DNA from: Nonomuraea lactucae
GTDB taxonomy: Bacteria; Actinomycetota; Actinomycetes; Streptosporangiales; Streptosporangiaceae
Reading direction: 5' to 3'
Length of the DNA: 42,079 bases
Assembly: GCF_003313395.1 (NCBI RefSeq)
Contig: NZ_QNFZ01000286.1
Location: 1-42,079, forward strand
The notes below the pieces were generated by a model. It did not search any database and was not told where the DNA came from. It worked only from the letters and a program-made list of their open reading frames with translations. The translations under genes and the position numbers were made by a program. Shown here piece after piece: positions 15,721 through 24,796 of this stretch. Positions within the stretch are counted from its first letter, which is position 1. Every line of letters starts with the position of its first letter.

Positions 15721-16081
15721 GTGGGCACCGAATGCGGGATTCTCCGAACTATGGGGCCGTTCCGTTCCCAAAGCCTCTGATCTGCAGCTCTCTGAAACCG
15801 AATCGGTGCGGGACGCCGCCAAGTGCGTCTTCTACGCGCGGAAGGATTCTTCCAAGGCGCTGCTGCTGGAGGCCAAGGACAACCTGCGGCGTATGCTCGC
15901 CGCGGTTCCGCTCACCGACGTTGAACGCGCCGCGATTGACGACGGTCAGGTTGCCCTGGACCGGCTGCTCGGCCAGCTCGCCGACGTCCCTACTCCCGCC
16001 GGGCCCACACCTCGGCAAATCAGCACACCGGCCCAGGCGACCCTGCTGCCGGTCATCGAGATCAACCGGAGGCCGACCTAG
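15713..16081 (+). pseudogene. Unidentified remnant, possibly recombinase-associated
   Basis: About 120 residues with a credible coding character: LWGRSVPKASDLQLSETESV, RDAAKCVFYARKDSSKALLL, EAKDNLRRMLAAVPLTDVER and DVPTPAGPTPRQ, ending at TAG 16079-16081. A GTG at 15713 could start it but has no clear ribosome site, and the region runs head-on into the integrase-like remnant. It looks like the C-terminal part of a larger actinomycete mobile-element protein. I cannot name the family. Confidence 0.4.
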
Positions 16082-16103
16082 CCAGGCCGCGCCACAGCTC
16101 AGT

Positions 16104-16600
16104 GGATGCCGCACGAATTCCGGATCGGCATCGCCGAGATCGATGCTGTTCTCATCGAGGGCGTTGGCGATGTGGAAGCGGCCTATGTCGAAGACGAACT
16201 CCACAGCGACGGTGCCGCCCGCTATGTCATGACGCGACGATGGATGCCACTCGAGCAGCGCGATCTCGCGGAGTTCCTGGCCGATGAACGGCTCAAGCCG
16301 TTCGTCGGCGCCGGACCACGCCGGGGTGAGTTCGTCATACTCCTCCCAGCCGCTGATCGCAGCCGTGGTGTCGATGGCGTTCCAGCTGATCGACAGCTCA
16401 TCGAACTTCCAGTGACTCATCTCCACCTGGACACCGTCGAAGTTCAAGACGACGGGGCACTCGGCATACCAGTCCCCGTTCTCGACAAATCGCACCAGCG
16501 CGAACCCAGTCAGACGCCGGCCACCAAGCGCGGCCAGGCCCGGTCCGTGTTCCTCGCGGACGGCTTCAAGCCCGACGAGGAAGGTCGGCGCGAACGCCTC
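16104..16600 (-). pseudogene. Conserved hypothetical protein, decayed at both ends
   Basis: The minus strand encodes GLEAVREEHGPGLAALGGRR, LTGFALVRFVENGDWYAECP, VVLNFDGVQVEMSHWKFDEL, SISWNAIDTT and IALLEWHPSSRHDIAGGTVA, followed by FDIGRFHIANALDEN. This matches a small conserved family of actinomycete proteins without known function (beta-rich, DGxQVExxHxKFDxLSxxW). The N-terminal boundary near 16600 is unclear. After FVRHPLS the frame runs on without the expected stop into antisense of the neighbouring remnant, so the gene is probably truncated at both ends. Confidence 0.5.
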
Positions 16601-16656
16601 GGCGGCATCGGGACCGGCCGGGCGAGTTGGGTGCGCGAGTCGTGGACGGCGCCGTG

Positions 16657-16860
16657 TCAGAGCGTGTCGTCGTTCGGGTCCGTCGCCTGTTCGAGAAGGG
16701 CGTTCAGGCGTTGCAGGACTTGTAGCTGTGCGGGGTTGTAGAACTCCACCACCGCGTGTTCCATCACGTTCCCGGCCAGCTCTGCTCCTCGTGGCGAATC
16801 CGCCGCCGGGTCGTTCGACCACGGGTGCTCTGCCCGCATCCTGCGGACCAGGGGCAGCAC
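16657..16860 (-). CDS. Small hypothetical protein
   Basis: A 67-residue frame from GTG 16860, or 36 residues from ATG 16764: RRMRAEHPWSNDPAADSPRG then AELAGNVMEHAVVEFYNPAQ and VLQRLNALLEQATDPNDDTL. Its amphipathic C-terminal helix and acidic tail look protein-like. It is followed within 60 bases by the decayed hypothetical gene on the same strand. No family is recognised. It may be the C-terminal part of a larger broken gene that reaches to about 17047, where another frame shows TRGIHWLAEHKIVVADRG. Confidence 0.35.
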   Translation of the reverse strand: MLPLVRRMRAEHPWSNDPAADSPRGAELAGNVMEHAVVEFYNPAQLQVLQRLNALLEQATDPNDDTL

Positions 16861-17272
16861 GGACGTTGACGCCCCCGCGCCGGATCCGTGGCGCGTTCTT
16901 CTCGCCCTCTGCGCCGTCCTGAGCCTGCGCTCCCATCGATCCGCGATCGGCCACGACAATCTTGTGTTCGGCGAGCCAATGGATGCCGCGCGTCACCAGA
17001 AAGCTGTCCAGGGCGTCGCTGTCGCCCTTCTCAGCCCGGGGTTCCACCGCTGACTGTAGCCGTCGCTGATCACCGCGGAGATCATGCGGGTGCGATTCTC
17101 TACGTGGCGCTTCCGAACGGTGTAACGCGGGGTGGGGTTTCTACTTGCGGTCTGCTGTGAGGCGTCCTTCGAAGGTCGTCTCGAAGGCGTTCAGTGCTGG
17201 TTTCGCGTATGGTCCAGCGGCGGCGGCCGTGCCCGGTGGGGTCCTGGCTCATATCGCCAGGTAGACGCACGT

Positions 17273-17761
17273 TGTCAAGTACCGGCTTTGATGGAGGGTT
17301 CGTCTGCCCGCTCGGTGGTGCGTCGGGCGGTGGTGGTGGGTTGATGGTTGGTTTCGTACTCGACGGGTGGGACGTGGCCGAGTTCGCGCGTGTAGGCGCC
17401 GGTGGTTGTACCAGTCGATGTACTCGACGACGGCGACCTTGACGTCGTCGATACCGCGCCACGGGCCCTTGTTGCGGATCAGTTCGGTTTGACCAGCGAG
17501 TTGAACGCCTCGGCGAGGGCGCCCGGTCGGACACCACCGTCGATCTCAGCCTGCTTCACCCACCCTCGCAGCGCCTCCGGATGAACGCCCAGCTGATCGG
17601 CGATCCGCTTGAGCGCCCCCGTCGCCGTGGCCGGATCCCGCCGCGCCTCCACCGCTAAGCGGGGCGCGCGTTCACGCAGCTCGTCCGGGTACTTCCTCGG
17701 TGCGGCCATACGACTTCGTCCTCCCAGGCTTGATGGTCTCCATCAAACCCGGCACGAGACA
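17273..17761 (-). mobile_element. IS3-family element with internal deletion, ends retained (489 bp)
   Basis: Inverted ends are visible. TACCGGCTTTGATGGAG (17280-17296) matches the reverse complement of 17738-17754 at 15 of 17 positions. The match extends outward to TGTC at 17273 and GACA at 17758-17761, giving the TG...CA tips usual for IS3. Inside, OrfA begins at ATG 17709 (MAAPRKYPDELRERAPRLAV...GALKRIADQLGVHPEALRGW, residues 1 to about 63). It then passes directly into the OrfB C-terminus (EAFNSLVK and, in a shifted frame, LIRNKGPWRG, VVEYIDWYNHRRLH, VPPVEYETN). Thus about 900 bases, including most of the DDE core, are deleted. It cannot transpose alone but could be moved by a full relative. 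Flanking 3-base sequences (CGT and GAG) do not match, so no target duplication is seen. Confidence 0.8.
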
Positions 17762-17916
17762 GAGAGGATGTGGCTCGTTACACACCGTGGATCGCGGCCC
17801 AGCAGAGATTGAGCACAGTTAAGCAGAGTTGAGCAGGAAATGACCTGGTGTGGATTTTGAGCCGCTGCGATCATTGGTGCGTTGTCAGTGGGAAAGCATT
17901 GTCGCTTGGGTGAAGC

Positions 17917-19575
17917 ATGTCGCGTGTAGACGATGGGATGAACGTGGTGAACGAACCCTCACAGCTGCCAGCATCGGGATTGTCCTACTGGCCGGCGGAG
18001 GAGTCGCAGGCAGCCGCCGAAATCACGGTGGGCGACGCTCTGCGGGTCGCCGCGGATCGCTGGGGCGGTCGTACCGCCCTGACCGCCGGCTTGCCCGGAA
18101 AACCCTTTCGACGCTGGAGTTTTCAGGACCTCCTTGCCGACTCGGAGCGGGTCGGCCGGGCACTGCTGAACTTGTTCGCACCAGGTGATCGTGTCGCTGT
18201 GTGGGCGGGCAACGTGCCCGAATGGATTCTGCTCGAGTTCGGCAGTGCATTGGCCGGTCTTACACTCGTGACGGTCAATCCGGCGTACGGGTCTTCCGAG
18301 CTGCGCTACGTTGTCGAGCAGTCTGAGGTCAGCGGACTGCTGGTTCAGCCGGCACATCGGTCACGGGACCTGCTCGCCATCGCACGGAACGTGGTCGTCG
18401 ACGTTCCCGGTGTGCGACACCTCCTGCCGCTGACGATGGTGAACGATTTCGCCGGTACCGCCTCTTCCTCGCCGTTGCCGGAGGTCCGGCCCACGGACAT
18501 CGCGCAGATCCAGTACACATCCGGCACCACGGGCTTCGCCAAGGGCGCGATGCTGACCCACCGGGGTGTCGTCAACAACGCACGCCTCTACGCGGAGACC
18601 ATCGGAGCGAATCCAAACGATGTGTGGATCAACCCTATGCCACTGTTCCACACGGCCGGATGCGGGCTTGCGACACTGGGCGCCCTGCAGACCGGCGGGC
18701 ACCACGTGCTCCCGCCCGGCTTCGACGCGGCCGTGATGCTGGATCTGCTGGAGAGCCAGCGCGGCACGGTGACGGGGAACGTGCCGACGATGCTGATCCG
18801 CATGCTCGACGTACAACAGGCCGCTCCCCGTGACCTGTCAACGTGGCGCCTGACCACCCTGGGCGGCGCACCCGTCCCGCCGGAGCTGGTTCGACGCGCC
18901 GAGAGCGAGGCGCGGGTGACGGTGGCGATCGGTTTCGGCCAGACCGAAGCGTCGCCGTACATCACGCATACTCAGCCCGATGACGCTCACCCGGCATGGA
19001 TCGAAACGGTCGGCCGGCCGTTGCCGCACGTGGCAGTGAAAGTCACCGATCCGGAAACGGGCAACCTTCAGCCGATCGGCGAGGTCGGCGAGATCTGTAC
19101 ACGCGGCATCTGCGTGATGACGGGCTACTACAACAACCCGCAGGCGACCGCCGAAGCCCTGGATGACGAGGGTTGGCTGCACACCGGAGACCTGGGCTCG
19201 ATGGACGACCTCGGCTATCTCCGTGTCCATGGCCGACTCAAGGACATGATCATACGCGGCGGCGAAAACGTCTACCCCCGTGAGATCGAGGATGTTCTCT
19301 TCGAACACCCGGCGATCGTTAACGTCGCCGTGCTGGGTCTTCCCGACCCCGAGTGGGGCGAGGTCGTTGCCGCCTTCGTCGAGACGCAGCCGGAAACGCA
19401 GCCGGACGCCGTGGCCCTGGCAGCTTATTGTCGAGAGCGTCTCTCCGGTTACAAGGTGCCCACGGTATGGGAGTTCGTTGAAAGCTTCCCCATGACGACT
19501 TCCGGGAAGATCCAGAAATTCGCACTGCGCGACCAGCATCTCACCGACTTCGACGCAACGGTCGCTCATAGTTGA
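17917..19575 (+). CDS. Fatty-acyl/aryl-CoA synthetase (AMP-forming, FadD-like)
   Basis: A 552-residue full-length ANL-superfamily enzyme. The ATP-binding loop YTSGTTGFAKGAMLTHRG is at 200-217. FGQTEASP lies near 333-340 and GWLHTGDLGSMDDLGYLRVH in the hinge region. RLKDMIIRGGENVYPREIED leads into the mobile C-terminal domain, and TTSGKIQKF carries the catalytic Lys near residue 535. It activates a carboxylic acid with ATP to the acyl adenylate and then the CoA ester. The FLHT...AGC.L substrate region resembles medium-chain acyl or aryl ligases, but specificity cannot be read. ATG 17917 is used; ATG 17938 is possible. It stands alone between the IS3 relic and the FAD oxidase. Confidence 0.93.
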   Translation: MSRVDDGMNVVNEPSQLPASGLSYWPAEESQAAAEITVGDALRVAADRWGGRTALTAGLPGKPFRRWSFQDLLADSERVGRALLNLFAPGDRVAVWAGNVPEWILLEFGSALAGLTLVTVNPAYGSSELRYVVEQSEVSGLLVQPAHRSRDLLAIARNVVVDVPGVRHLLPLTMVNDFAGTASSSPLPEVRPTDIAQIQYTSGTTGFAKGAMLTHRGVVNNARLYAETIGANPNDVWINPMPLFHTAGCGLATLGALQTGGHHVLPPGFDAAVMLDLLESQRGTVTGNVPTMLIRMLDVQQAAPRDLSTWRLTTLGGAPVPPELVRRAESEARVTVAIGFGQTEASPYITHTQPDDAHPAWIETVGRPLPHVAVKVTDPETGNLQPIGEVGEICTRGICVMTGYYNNPQATAEALDDEGWLHTGDLGSMDDLGYLRVHGRLKDMIIRGGENVYPREIEDVLFEHPAIVNVAVLGLPDPEWGEVVAAFVETQPETQPDAVALAAYCRERLSGYKVPTVWEFVESFPMTTSGKIQKFALRDQHLTDFDATVAHS

Positions 19576-19851
19576 CGGTTCGCAGTGGTGAGCAGCCGCT
19601 CGTGCGCGGGTTCGACCGTGGGGTGCGGTGCGTCACGGCTTTCGCCCTGCGTCGAGCACCGACGCGCCGAACCGACAGAGGATCGCCTCGGCAGTGGTGA
19701 ACAGCAAGCGGTGTAGCAGAAGCGAACAACTCCACCGGCGAAAGTGGACCTCGACGATGATCGTCCGTGCTGTCGCGACGGCCGTTGTTCAGCCCCGATA
19801 GGGCAGTGTGATCGACATTCCTGCTCTCAGGACACGATATGGAGGCCGACA

Positions 19852-21474
19852 TTGTCGGACGTACACCGAAGAGGGTTCTTGGCCGGAGCTGGTCTGGCAG
19901 AGGCGGGCCCGGTCATCGGTGAGGCCGGCTCGGCGATGCTCGCACCCGCCGACCGCACCGGAATTCCGCCGGGGCCGGTCACGACAACGCCGACGGACTT
20001 CCGGTACCGCGACCTCCTCTTCCGGACCTACAACAAGAGGTTGGTGTCTCAGCCGGACAGCGTGCGGGTCGTCGGCGCCACGGCACACGTCGTGCAGGCG
20101 GTCAATGATGCGGTGAGGAACGGAAAGCGCGTAGCCGTACGCAGCGGCGGCCACTGTCTGGACGGGCTCGTCGACAACGCGGACGCGGAGGTCATCATCG
20201 ACTTCGTCGAGATGCGGGCCATCACGTTCGACCCGGCACGCAACGCTTTCGCCATCGAACCTGGTGCGACGATGGGGGAGGTCTACCGAACGCTGTGCCT
20301 CGGCTGGGGTGTCACGCTGCCGGGCGGCATCTGCCCGGCGGTCGGGGCGGGTGGGCATCTGATCGGCAACGGTTTCGGCGCGCTGTCCCGGCAGCACGGT
20401 CTTGTGGCCGACCACTTGTACGCGGTCGAGGTCGTGGTCGTGGGTTCCGACGGCCAGGCGAGGGCGGTGGTGGCCACCCGGGAGCCGTCGGATCCGAATC
20501 GGGACCTCTGGTGGGCACACACCGGGTCCGGAGGCGGAAACTTCGGGATTGTCACCAGGTTCTGGCTCCGGTCGCCGAATACCGCGTCCACCAACCCGTC
20601 GGATCTGCTGCCCAAGGTCCCTGGTGCACTCATGATCGGCCGGGCGGTATGGAGCTGGGCCGATCTGACGGAGGACTCTTTCGTACGACTTGCCCGGAAC
20701 TTCGGCACGTGGATGGAGCAGAACAGCGCCCCGAACGCACCCGGTACCGCCCTGTACGGCGCACTCAGCGCGCCGCGTCGCGAACACGGCCAAGTCCTCG
20801 TCGCCGGCCAGGTGGATCCCACCGTAGCCGGCAACGAGCAACTGCTGGACAGCTACCTCGCCGCGATGACTCGCGACCTCACGCCGCAACCCCAGATCAT
20901 CAAATCGGGACGGTTGCCCTGGTTGACCTCGACGGTCAACGTCCCGGACTCCGCCGTGGCGGCGGGAGTCGTCGGGCCACCTCGCTTGAAGGCCAACGTC
21001 GCGCACCTCAAGATGCGGCTCACGGACGCACAGGTCGCCCGGGCGTACGACCATCTGACCAGGACGGACTACCACAACCCGGCGTCCGGCATCACTCTTC
21101 ATGCCTACGGCGGCCAGATAAACGCGCTGTCCACGACGGCTACGGCGACACCGCACCGGCACAGCGTCATGATGCTCGCGGTGGCGGCCACCTGGGATGT
21201 ACCAGCCGATGACGCTCAACACCTGGCGTGGGCTCGAGAGTGCTATCGAGATCTCTTCACCGAGACCGGCGGCGTACCCGTACCAAACGACGCCCATGAC
21301 GGATGTCATGTCAATTGGCCAAATCTCGACCTGCTCAGTCCCGAGTGGAACCGGAGCGCAATGTCGGCCCAGGAACTCTTCCACACGAGCAACTACGCCC
21401 GGCTCCGGGAAATCAAGGCGACGTGGGATCCGCACGACATCTTCCGCCATCCCCTGTCGATTGCACTGCCCTGA
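19852..21474 (+). CDS. Tat-exported FAD-linked oxidase (berberine-bridge-enzyme-like)
   Basis: A 540-residue protein from TTG 19852, chosen because GGAGG is six bases upstream and the twin-arginine signal HRRGFLAGAG then begins at residue 5. The PCMH-type FAD domain has VAVRSGGHCLDGLVDNADAE, whose His in SGGH is the usual 8-alpha-histidyl FAD link. GVTLPGGICPAVGAGGHLIG follows, whose Cys in GICPAVG fits the 6-S-cysteinyl link; both together indicate a bicovalent flavin. The substrate and BBE domain ends YARLREIKATWDPHDIFRHP, as in the family. Such enzymes oxidise alcohols, sugars or alkaloids with O2, giving H2O2. It is probably secreted. The substrate is unknown. Confidence 0.9.
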   Translation: MSDVHRRGFLAGAGLAEAGPVIGEAGSAMLAPADRTGIPPGPVTTTPTDFRYRDLLFRTYNKRLVSQPDSVRVVGATAHVVQAVNDAVRNGKRVAVRSGGHCLDGLVDNADAEVIIDFVEMRAITFDPARNAFAIEPGATMGEVYRTLCLGWGVTLPGGICPAVGAGGHLIGNGFGALSRQHGLVADHLYAVEVVVVGSDGQARAVVATREPSDPNRDLWWAHTGSGGGNFGIVTRFWLRSPNTASTNPSDLLPKVPGALMIGRAVWSWADLTEDSFVRLARNFGTWMEQNSAPNAPGTALYGALSAPRREHGQVLVAGQVDPTVAGNEQLLDSYLAAMTRDLTPQPQIIKSGRLPWLTSTVNVPDSAVAAGVVGPPRLKANVAHLKMRLTDAQVARAYDHLTRTDYHNPASGITLHAYGGQINALSTTATATPHRHSVMMLAVAATWDVPADDAQHLAWARECYRDLFTETGGVPVPNDAHDGCHVNWPNLDLLSPEWNRSAMSAQELFHTSNYARLREIKATWDPHDIFRHPLSIALP

Positions 21475-21523
21475 GCCGCCGCTCGGTTCACCGCTTGGCG
21501 ATCACGGTGTCGATAGCGGCGGC
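21475..21523 (+). terminator. Nested hairpin directly after FAD oxidase
   Basis: GCCGCCGCT (21475-21483) pairs with AGCGGCGGC (21515-21523), and inside it CACCG pairs with CGGTG. The structure begins at the first base after the stop codon. Confidence 0.55.
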
Positions 21524-21563
21524 ACCGTGTGCGGGTGCCGTGTGATGTGGAGGTAGATGCGAA

Positions 21564-22835
21564 GTGTTCGCAGCGAACGGGCGTCTCATGTACCGTGGCG
21601 CGCTGGCGGTCGCGGGGGCGGTCCTCGCCGTGGTCACGGTGGCGAATGCGACCAGTTCGTCGGCGACGGTGGCCGAACCGGTGGCGCCTGCCCGGTATCT
21701 GGTGCAGTTGGCGGGAAGTCCGGTGGCCAGCTATGCCGGTGGAGTCGCTGGGGTTCCCGCGACGAGGCCGCGGCGCGGGGCGAAGCTGGACCCGAGGGCG
21801 TGGAACTACGATGCCTACCGCAAGCACCTTCAAAGCAAGCGCGTGGACGCGCTCCGTCGAGGCGGGCTGGGTGGCCACAGGCCTGTGGCGCGGTATGACG
21901 TGGCGTTCAGTGGCGTTCAACGGATTCGCCGCGGACCTGACCGTTGCCGAGGCGGCCCGGCTCAAGGCCGCGCCGGATGTTGTCAACGTGTTCGAGGACC
22001 GGATCCATACAGCGGGAACGTCGGCCTTTCCCGGCCTTTCGGGCGTGAACGGGGTGTGGCAGAAGCACTTCGGCGGAGAGGCCGATGCGGGCGCAGGAAT
22101 GATCATCGGCTTGATCGACTTGGGGTTCTGGCCCGAGCATCCGAGCTTCGCGGCGATGCCGGAGCCCCGGCCGGACGCCGCCGCGATCGCGGCGAAGTGG
22201 CGTGGCGTGGCGTATGCGGCGAGACCGCTCCGGTGACGTGCGACAACAAGGTGATTGGCGCGCGATACTTTCAGGCCGGATTGGGGTCGGTGCCGCCGGG
22301 GGAACACCGGTAACCACGGGACCGCAGCGGACATGGCACCTCCACGGCAAGCGTCGCCGCCGGGGTGTTAACCGATGCGGTAGTGGACGGCGAAGCCTTC
22401 GGTACGATGACCGGGGTGGCTCCGGGTGCCCGCATCGCGGTGTACAGGCGTTGTGGCACAACTCGGCCAACAACAACGCGGTCGGCTCCGAGGTTGATCT
22501 CGTCGCGGCCATCGACGCCGCTGTCGCCGACGGTGTCGACGTCATCAACTTTCGGTCCAGGACCGGGACGACCAGGTCGCCGCCACCGACGTGGCGTTCT
22601 ACCACGCCGCCGCCGCGGGTGTGTTCGTCGCGGCGATCGCCGGTAACTCGGGTCCGGGTGCGGGAACCGTGGACAACGCCATGCCGTGGATGACACCGTC
22701 GGCGCCGGCACCCACGACGTGCAATACGCCAAGAAGGTGTCGCTCGGCAACGGCTCCACGTACGAGGGCACGGGAATCGGTGCCGACGTTCCGTCGGCAC
22801 CGCTGGTCGACGCCTCGACCGCCGGGGTGCGGTCA
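21564..22835 (+). pseudogene. Secreted subtilisin-like serine protease (S8), multiply frameshifted and truncated
   Basis: The start at GTG 21564 gives a signal peptide (YRGALAVAGAVLAVVTVANA) and an inhibitor-I9-like propeptide (APARYLVQLAGSPVASYAGG). The mature part is spread over all three frames: AADLTVAEAARLKAAPDVVN, then VWQKHFGGEADAGAGMIIGL and IDLGFWPEHPSFA with the catalytic Asp. Next come HGTSTASVAAGVLTDAVVDG with the catalytic His, WHNSANNNAVGSEVDLVAAI, and AFYHAAAAGVFVAAIAGNSG with the oxyanion Asn. At least six frame changes occur. The catalytic Ser (GTSMA) region is missing because the sequence passes at about 22826 into an AtuA-like fragment. No active product is possible. Confidence 0.88.
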
Positions 22836-23410
22836 CCGTGCGAACCTGCGCGCAGCAACTGCTCTACGAGGTGCACGACCCGGCCGGCTACGTCACGCCG
22901 GACGCGATCGCGGACTTCTCGAGGGCTCGGCTCGACGAACTCGGCCACGACGCCGTCGCGGTTTCCGATATCACCGGCCGGCCACGACCGGCCACCCTGA
23001 AGGTCTCCGTGGCCTACCGCGCCGGTTACCTCGGCGAAGGGCAAATCTCGTACGCCGGGGCCCAAGCCGCCACTCGCGGTCAACTCGCGCTCGACGTGGT
23101 CGCCGAAAGGTTGCGGCGACGCGGCATCGCCGCCACCGACATCCGCTTCGAGCTGATTGGGGTCGGCGCCGTGCACCGTGGCGCCGCCCCTGCGAGGGGC
23201 GAACCGGCCGAGGTCCGAGCCCGCGTCGCCGGCAGAACCGCCGACCGCGACCAGGCGGAGTGGATCGGGCACGAGGTGGCCGCGCTGTGGCTCAACGGGC
23301 CCGCCGGCGGGGCCGGAGCCACCACCCACGTCCACGAGGTGATCGCCGTCGCGTCGGTGCTGCTGCCGCGGGACCGGATCACCACCCAGATCACGATGAT
23401 GGAGTCCTGA
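22826..23410 (+). pseudogene. AtuA-like protein (DUF1446), C-terminal half
   Basis: The frame opens abruptly with GAVTVRTCAQQLLYEVHDPA, which is internal sequence in the family, then GYVTPDAIADFSRARLDELG, PATLKVSVAYRAGYLGEGQI and GATTHVHEVIAVASVLLPRD. It matches the C-terminal half of acyclic terpene utilisation protein A-like proteins (usually about 450 residues). The N-terminal half is replaced by the broken protease. A GTG at 22838 could start a 190-residue product, but no function is likely. It is followed three bases later by its usual small partner. Confidence 0.82.
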
Positions 23411-23412
23411 CC

Positions 23413-23778
23413 ATGCGGCTGCACGACATCGCCTACGCGCGGGCTGGCGACAAGGGCAACATCTCCGACATCTCGCTGGTCGCCTACCGCGCCGCCGACT
23501 ACCCGATCCTGCGCGAGTACGTCACCGCCGAACGGGTCCGAGCCCACTTCGCCGATGTCGTCCCCGGGCGGGTGGAGCGCTACGTACTTCCACAGCTGTT
23601 CGCGCTGAAGTTCGTGCTGCACGGCGCGCTGGATGGCGGCGTGACCCGCACCGTCAACCTGGACGCCCACGGCAAAGCGCTCGGCTCCTGCTTACTGGAG
23701 CTAGATCTGCCAGACCTGGCCGTTGTCCACCATCGCAGCAGTCAACCGAGCGAGAGCAGAGCGCAGTGGCACAGCTGA
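23413..23778 (+). CDS. AtuA-associated small protein (ferredoxin-like fold domain)
   Basis: A 121-residue protein MRLHDIAYARAGDKGNISDI then SLVAYRAADYPILREYVTAE. The RAGDKGN(I/D)SD motif is diagnostic for the small domain found fused to, or encoded after, AtuA-like proteins. ATG 23413 is three bases after the stop of the AtuA-like fragment, so it belonged to the same operon. The C-terminus (HHRSSQPSESRAQWHS) overlaps the start of the next gene. The frame is intact although its large partner is broken, so it may be an orphan on the way to loss. The biochemical role of the family is unsettled. Confidence 0.8.
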   Translation: MRLHDIAYARAGDKGNISDISLVAYRAADYPILREYVTAERVRAHFADVVPGRVERYVLPQLFALKFVLHGALDGGVTRTVNLDAHGKALGSCLLELDLPDLAVVHHRSSQPSESRAQWHS

Positions 23779-24483
23779 CCGGCGACGAAGCGATCGACGT
23801 AGAACACGTCGACCTACACGCGGCGGGACGACCGCGCACGATGACACTCGTACGCCGGCGCGATCTTTGTCCGGGCGCACCGGCCGTACTCGTCTTCCAC
23901 GGTTCGAACCAGGACGGGAACAGGATCCGGCGGTTCGCCTTCAACTCCCTCGACCGGTTCGCCGAGCGCTCGGGTGCGGTCGTCGCGTACCTCGACGGAT
24001 ACGAGAAGGGCTGGAACGACGCCCGGCTGTCGTCTCCCTTCGCGGCCCGACGCGACGGCGTCGACGACGTCGCCTTCACCCTTGCCGTCGCCGACCACTT
24101 GGCCGCCCGGTACCGGGTCGACAAGTCACGCGTCTACGTCGTCGGATACACGGAGGTATGGCCAGCCTCTTCGGATTCCGGCCCCGAGGTCTGGGCCTGT
24201 CCGCCCTGGAGACCGCCGCCTACTACGCCGCCCGCAACGGCATCACCACCCCACCGACAGTTCACCGGCTCCCGGCCACCGCCGCCGACGACAAGACCGA
24301 CATCGAACGGGCCGACTACCGGCACGTGGGCCGGCCGCCCGTGACGCTCTACACCATCCCGGCCCCACGAAGGGCGGCCGCATCATGGGTCGGGCCACCC
24401 GCCATCTCGTCGCGGCAGACGCCATCAGCGAATTCTTCGGCCTGCCCGACAAGACCGCAACAGAACGCGGTGGATTGAAATGA
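23766..24483 (+). pseudogene. PHB-depolymerase/LpqC-like esterase, catalytic centre lost
   Basis: GTG 23766 begins MAQLTGDEAIDVEHVDLHAA, then PAVLVFHGSNQDGNRIRRFA, VVAYLDGYEKGWNDARLSSP and YRVDKSRVYVVGY. This is the N-terminal half of the esterase family PHB_depo. At about 24150, where the nucleophile motif G-Y-S-N-G-G should come, the frame jumps to MASLFGFRP. The rest continues in other frames (YYAARNGITTPPTVHRLPAT, IERADYRHVGRPPVTLYTI, then IMGRATRHLVAADAISEFFG). Both the Ser motif and the late HGGGH segment are deleted. Family members hydrolyse polyesters or feruloyl esters. The stop overlaps the next small frame as ATGA. Confidence 0.82.
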
Positions 24484-24704
24484 AGGTACGGAAACATCAT
24501 GTCGCGGTCGCGGCCGACGCCCTCGCGACCGGCGTGGTCGCGCCCGGCGTGGTCGCGCCCGCTCCGGTGTTCGCCATCAACAGTGTCGCCTACGGCACCC
24601 AGACCGACCTCCTCCAGGTATCGACTGTCCAGGCCGACCATGAGGCGAACCCAAGCCGCGGTATGCCGTTGCGGGAGGACGTACCGAACCGAAAACGACC
24701 GTGA
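24480..24704 (+). CDS. Small putative exported peptide or N-terminal stub
   Basis: A 74-residue frame with ATG 24480 overlapping the upstream stop by four bases. It starts MKVRKHHVAVAADALATGVV and has an Ala/Val-rich stretch like a signal peptide ending near PAPVFAINS. A 15-base tandem repeat (24532-24561) encodes the doubled GVVAP. The rest (VAYGTQTDLLQVSTVQADHE) has no recognised family and ends soon after. It may be the N-terminal stub of a secreted enzyme lost by decay, given its neighbours. Reality as a product is uncertain. Confidence 0.35.
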   Translation: MKVRKHHVAVAADALATGVVAPGVVAPAPVFAINSVAYGTQTDLLQVSTVQADHEANPSRGMPLREDVPNRKRP

Positions 24705-24796
24705 TCGATTCCCGTGCTGTGAACCCGTCGCGCCGTACCGCCTCGTGGCCGTGGCGGACCTCGTCCTCACCGGGCCTACGCGGCCGGGGCCGGTCA

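Noticed and set aside
15749-17047. A single 432-codon minus-strand gene
   Set aside because: Only the segment 16104-16600 has protein character; the ends are antisense to another remnant or out of frame with neighbouring fragments.
17795-17835. Imperfect repeats of GCAGAG(A)TTGAGCA before the acyl-CoA synthetase as an operator
   Set aside because: The repeats are direct, short and imperfect and lie just beyond the IS3 end; no symmetry or promoter link could be shown.
19789-21450. Long open frame (553 codons) on the minus strand
   Set aside because: It lies antisense to the FAD oxidase and has no recognisable motif; long antisense frames are common in GC-rich DNA.
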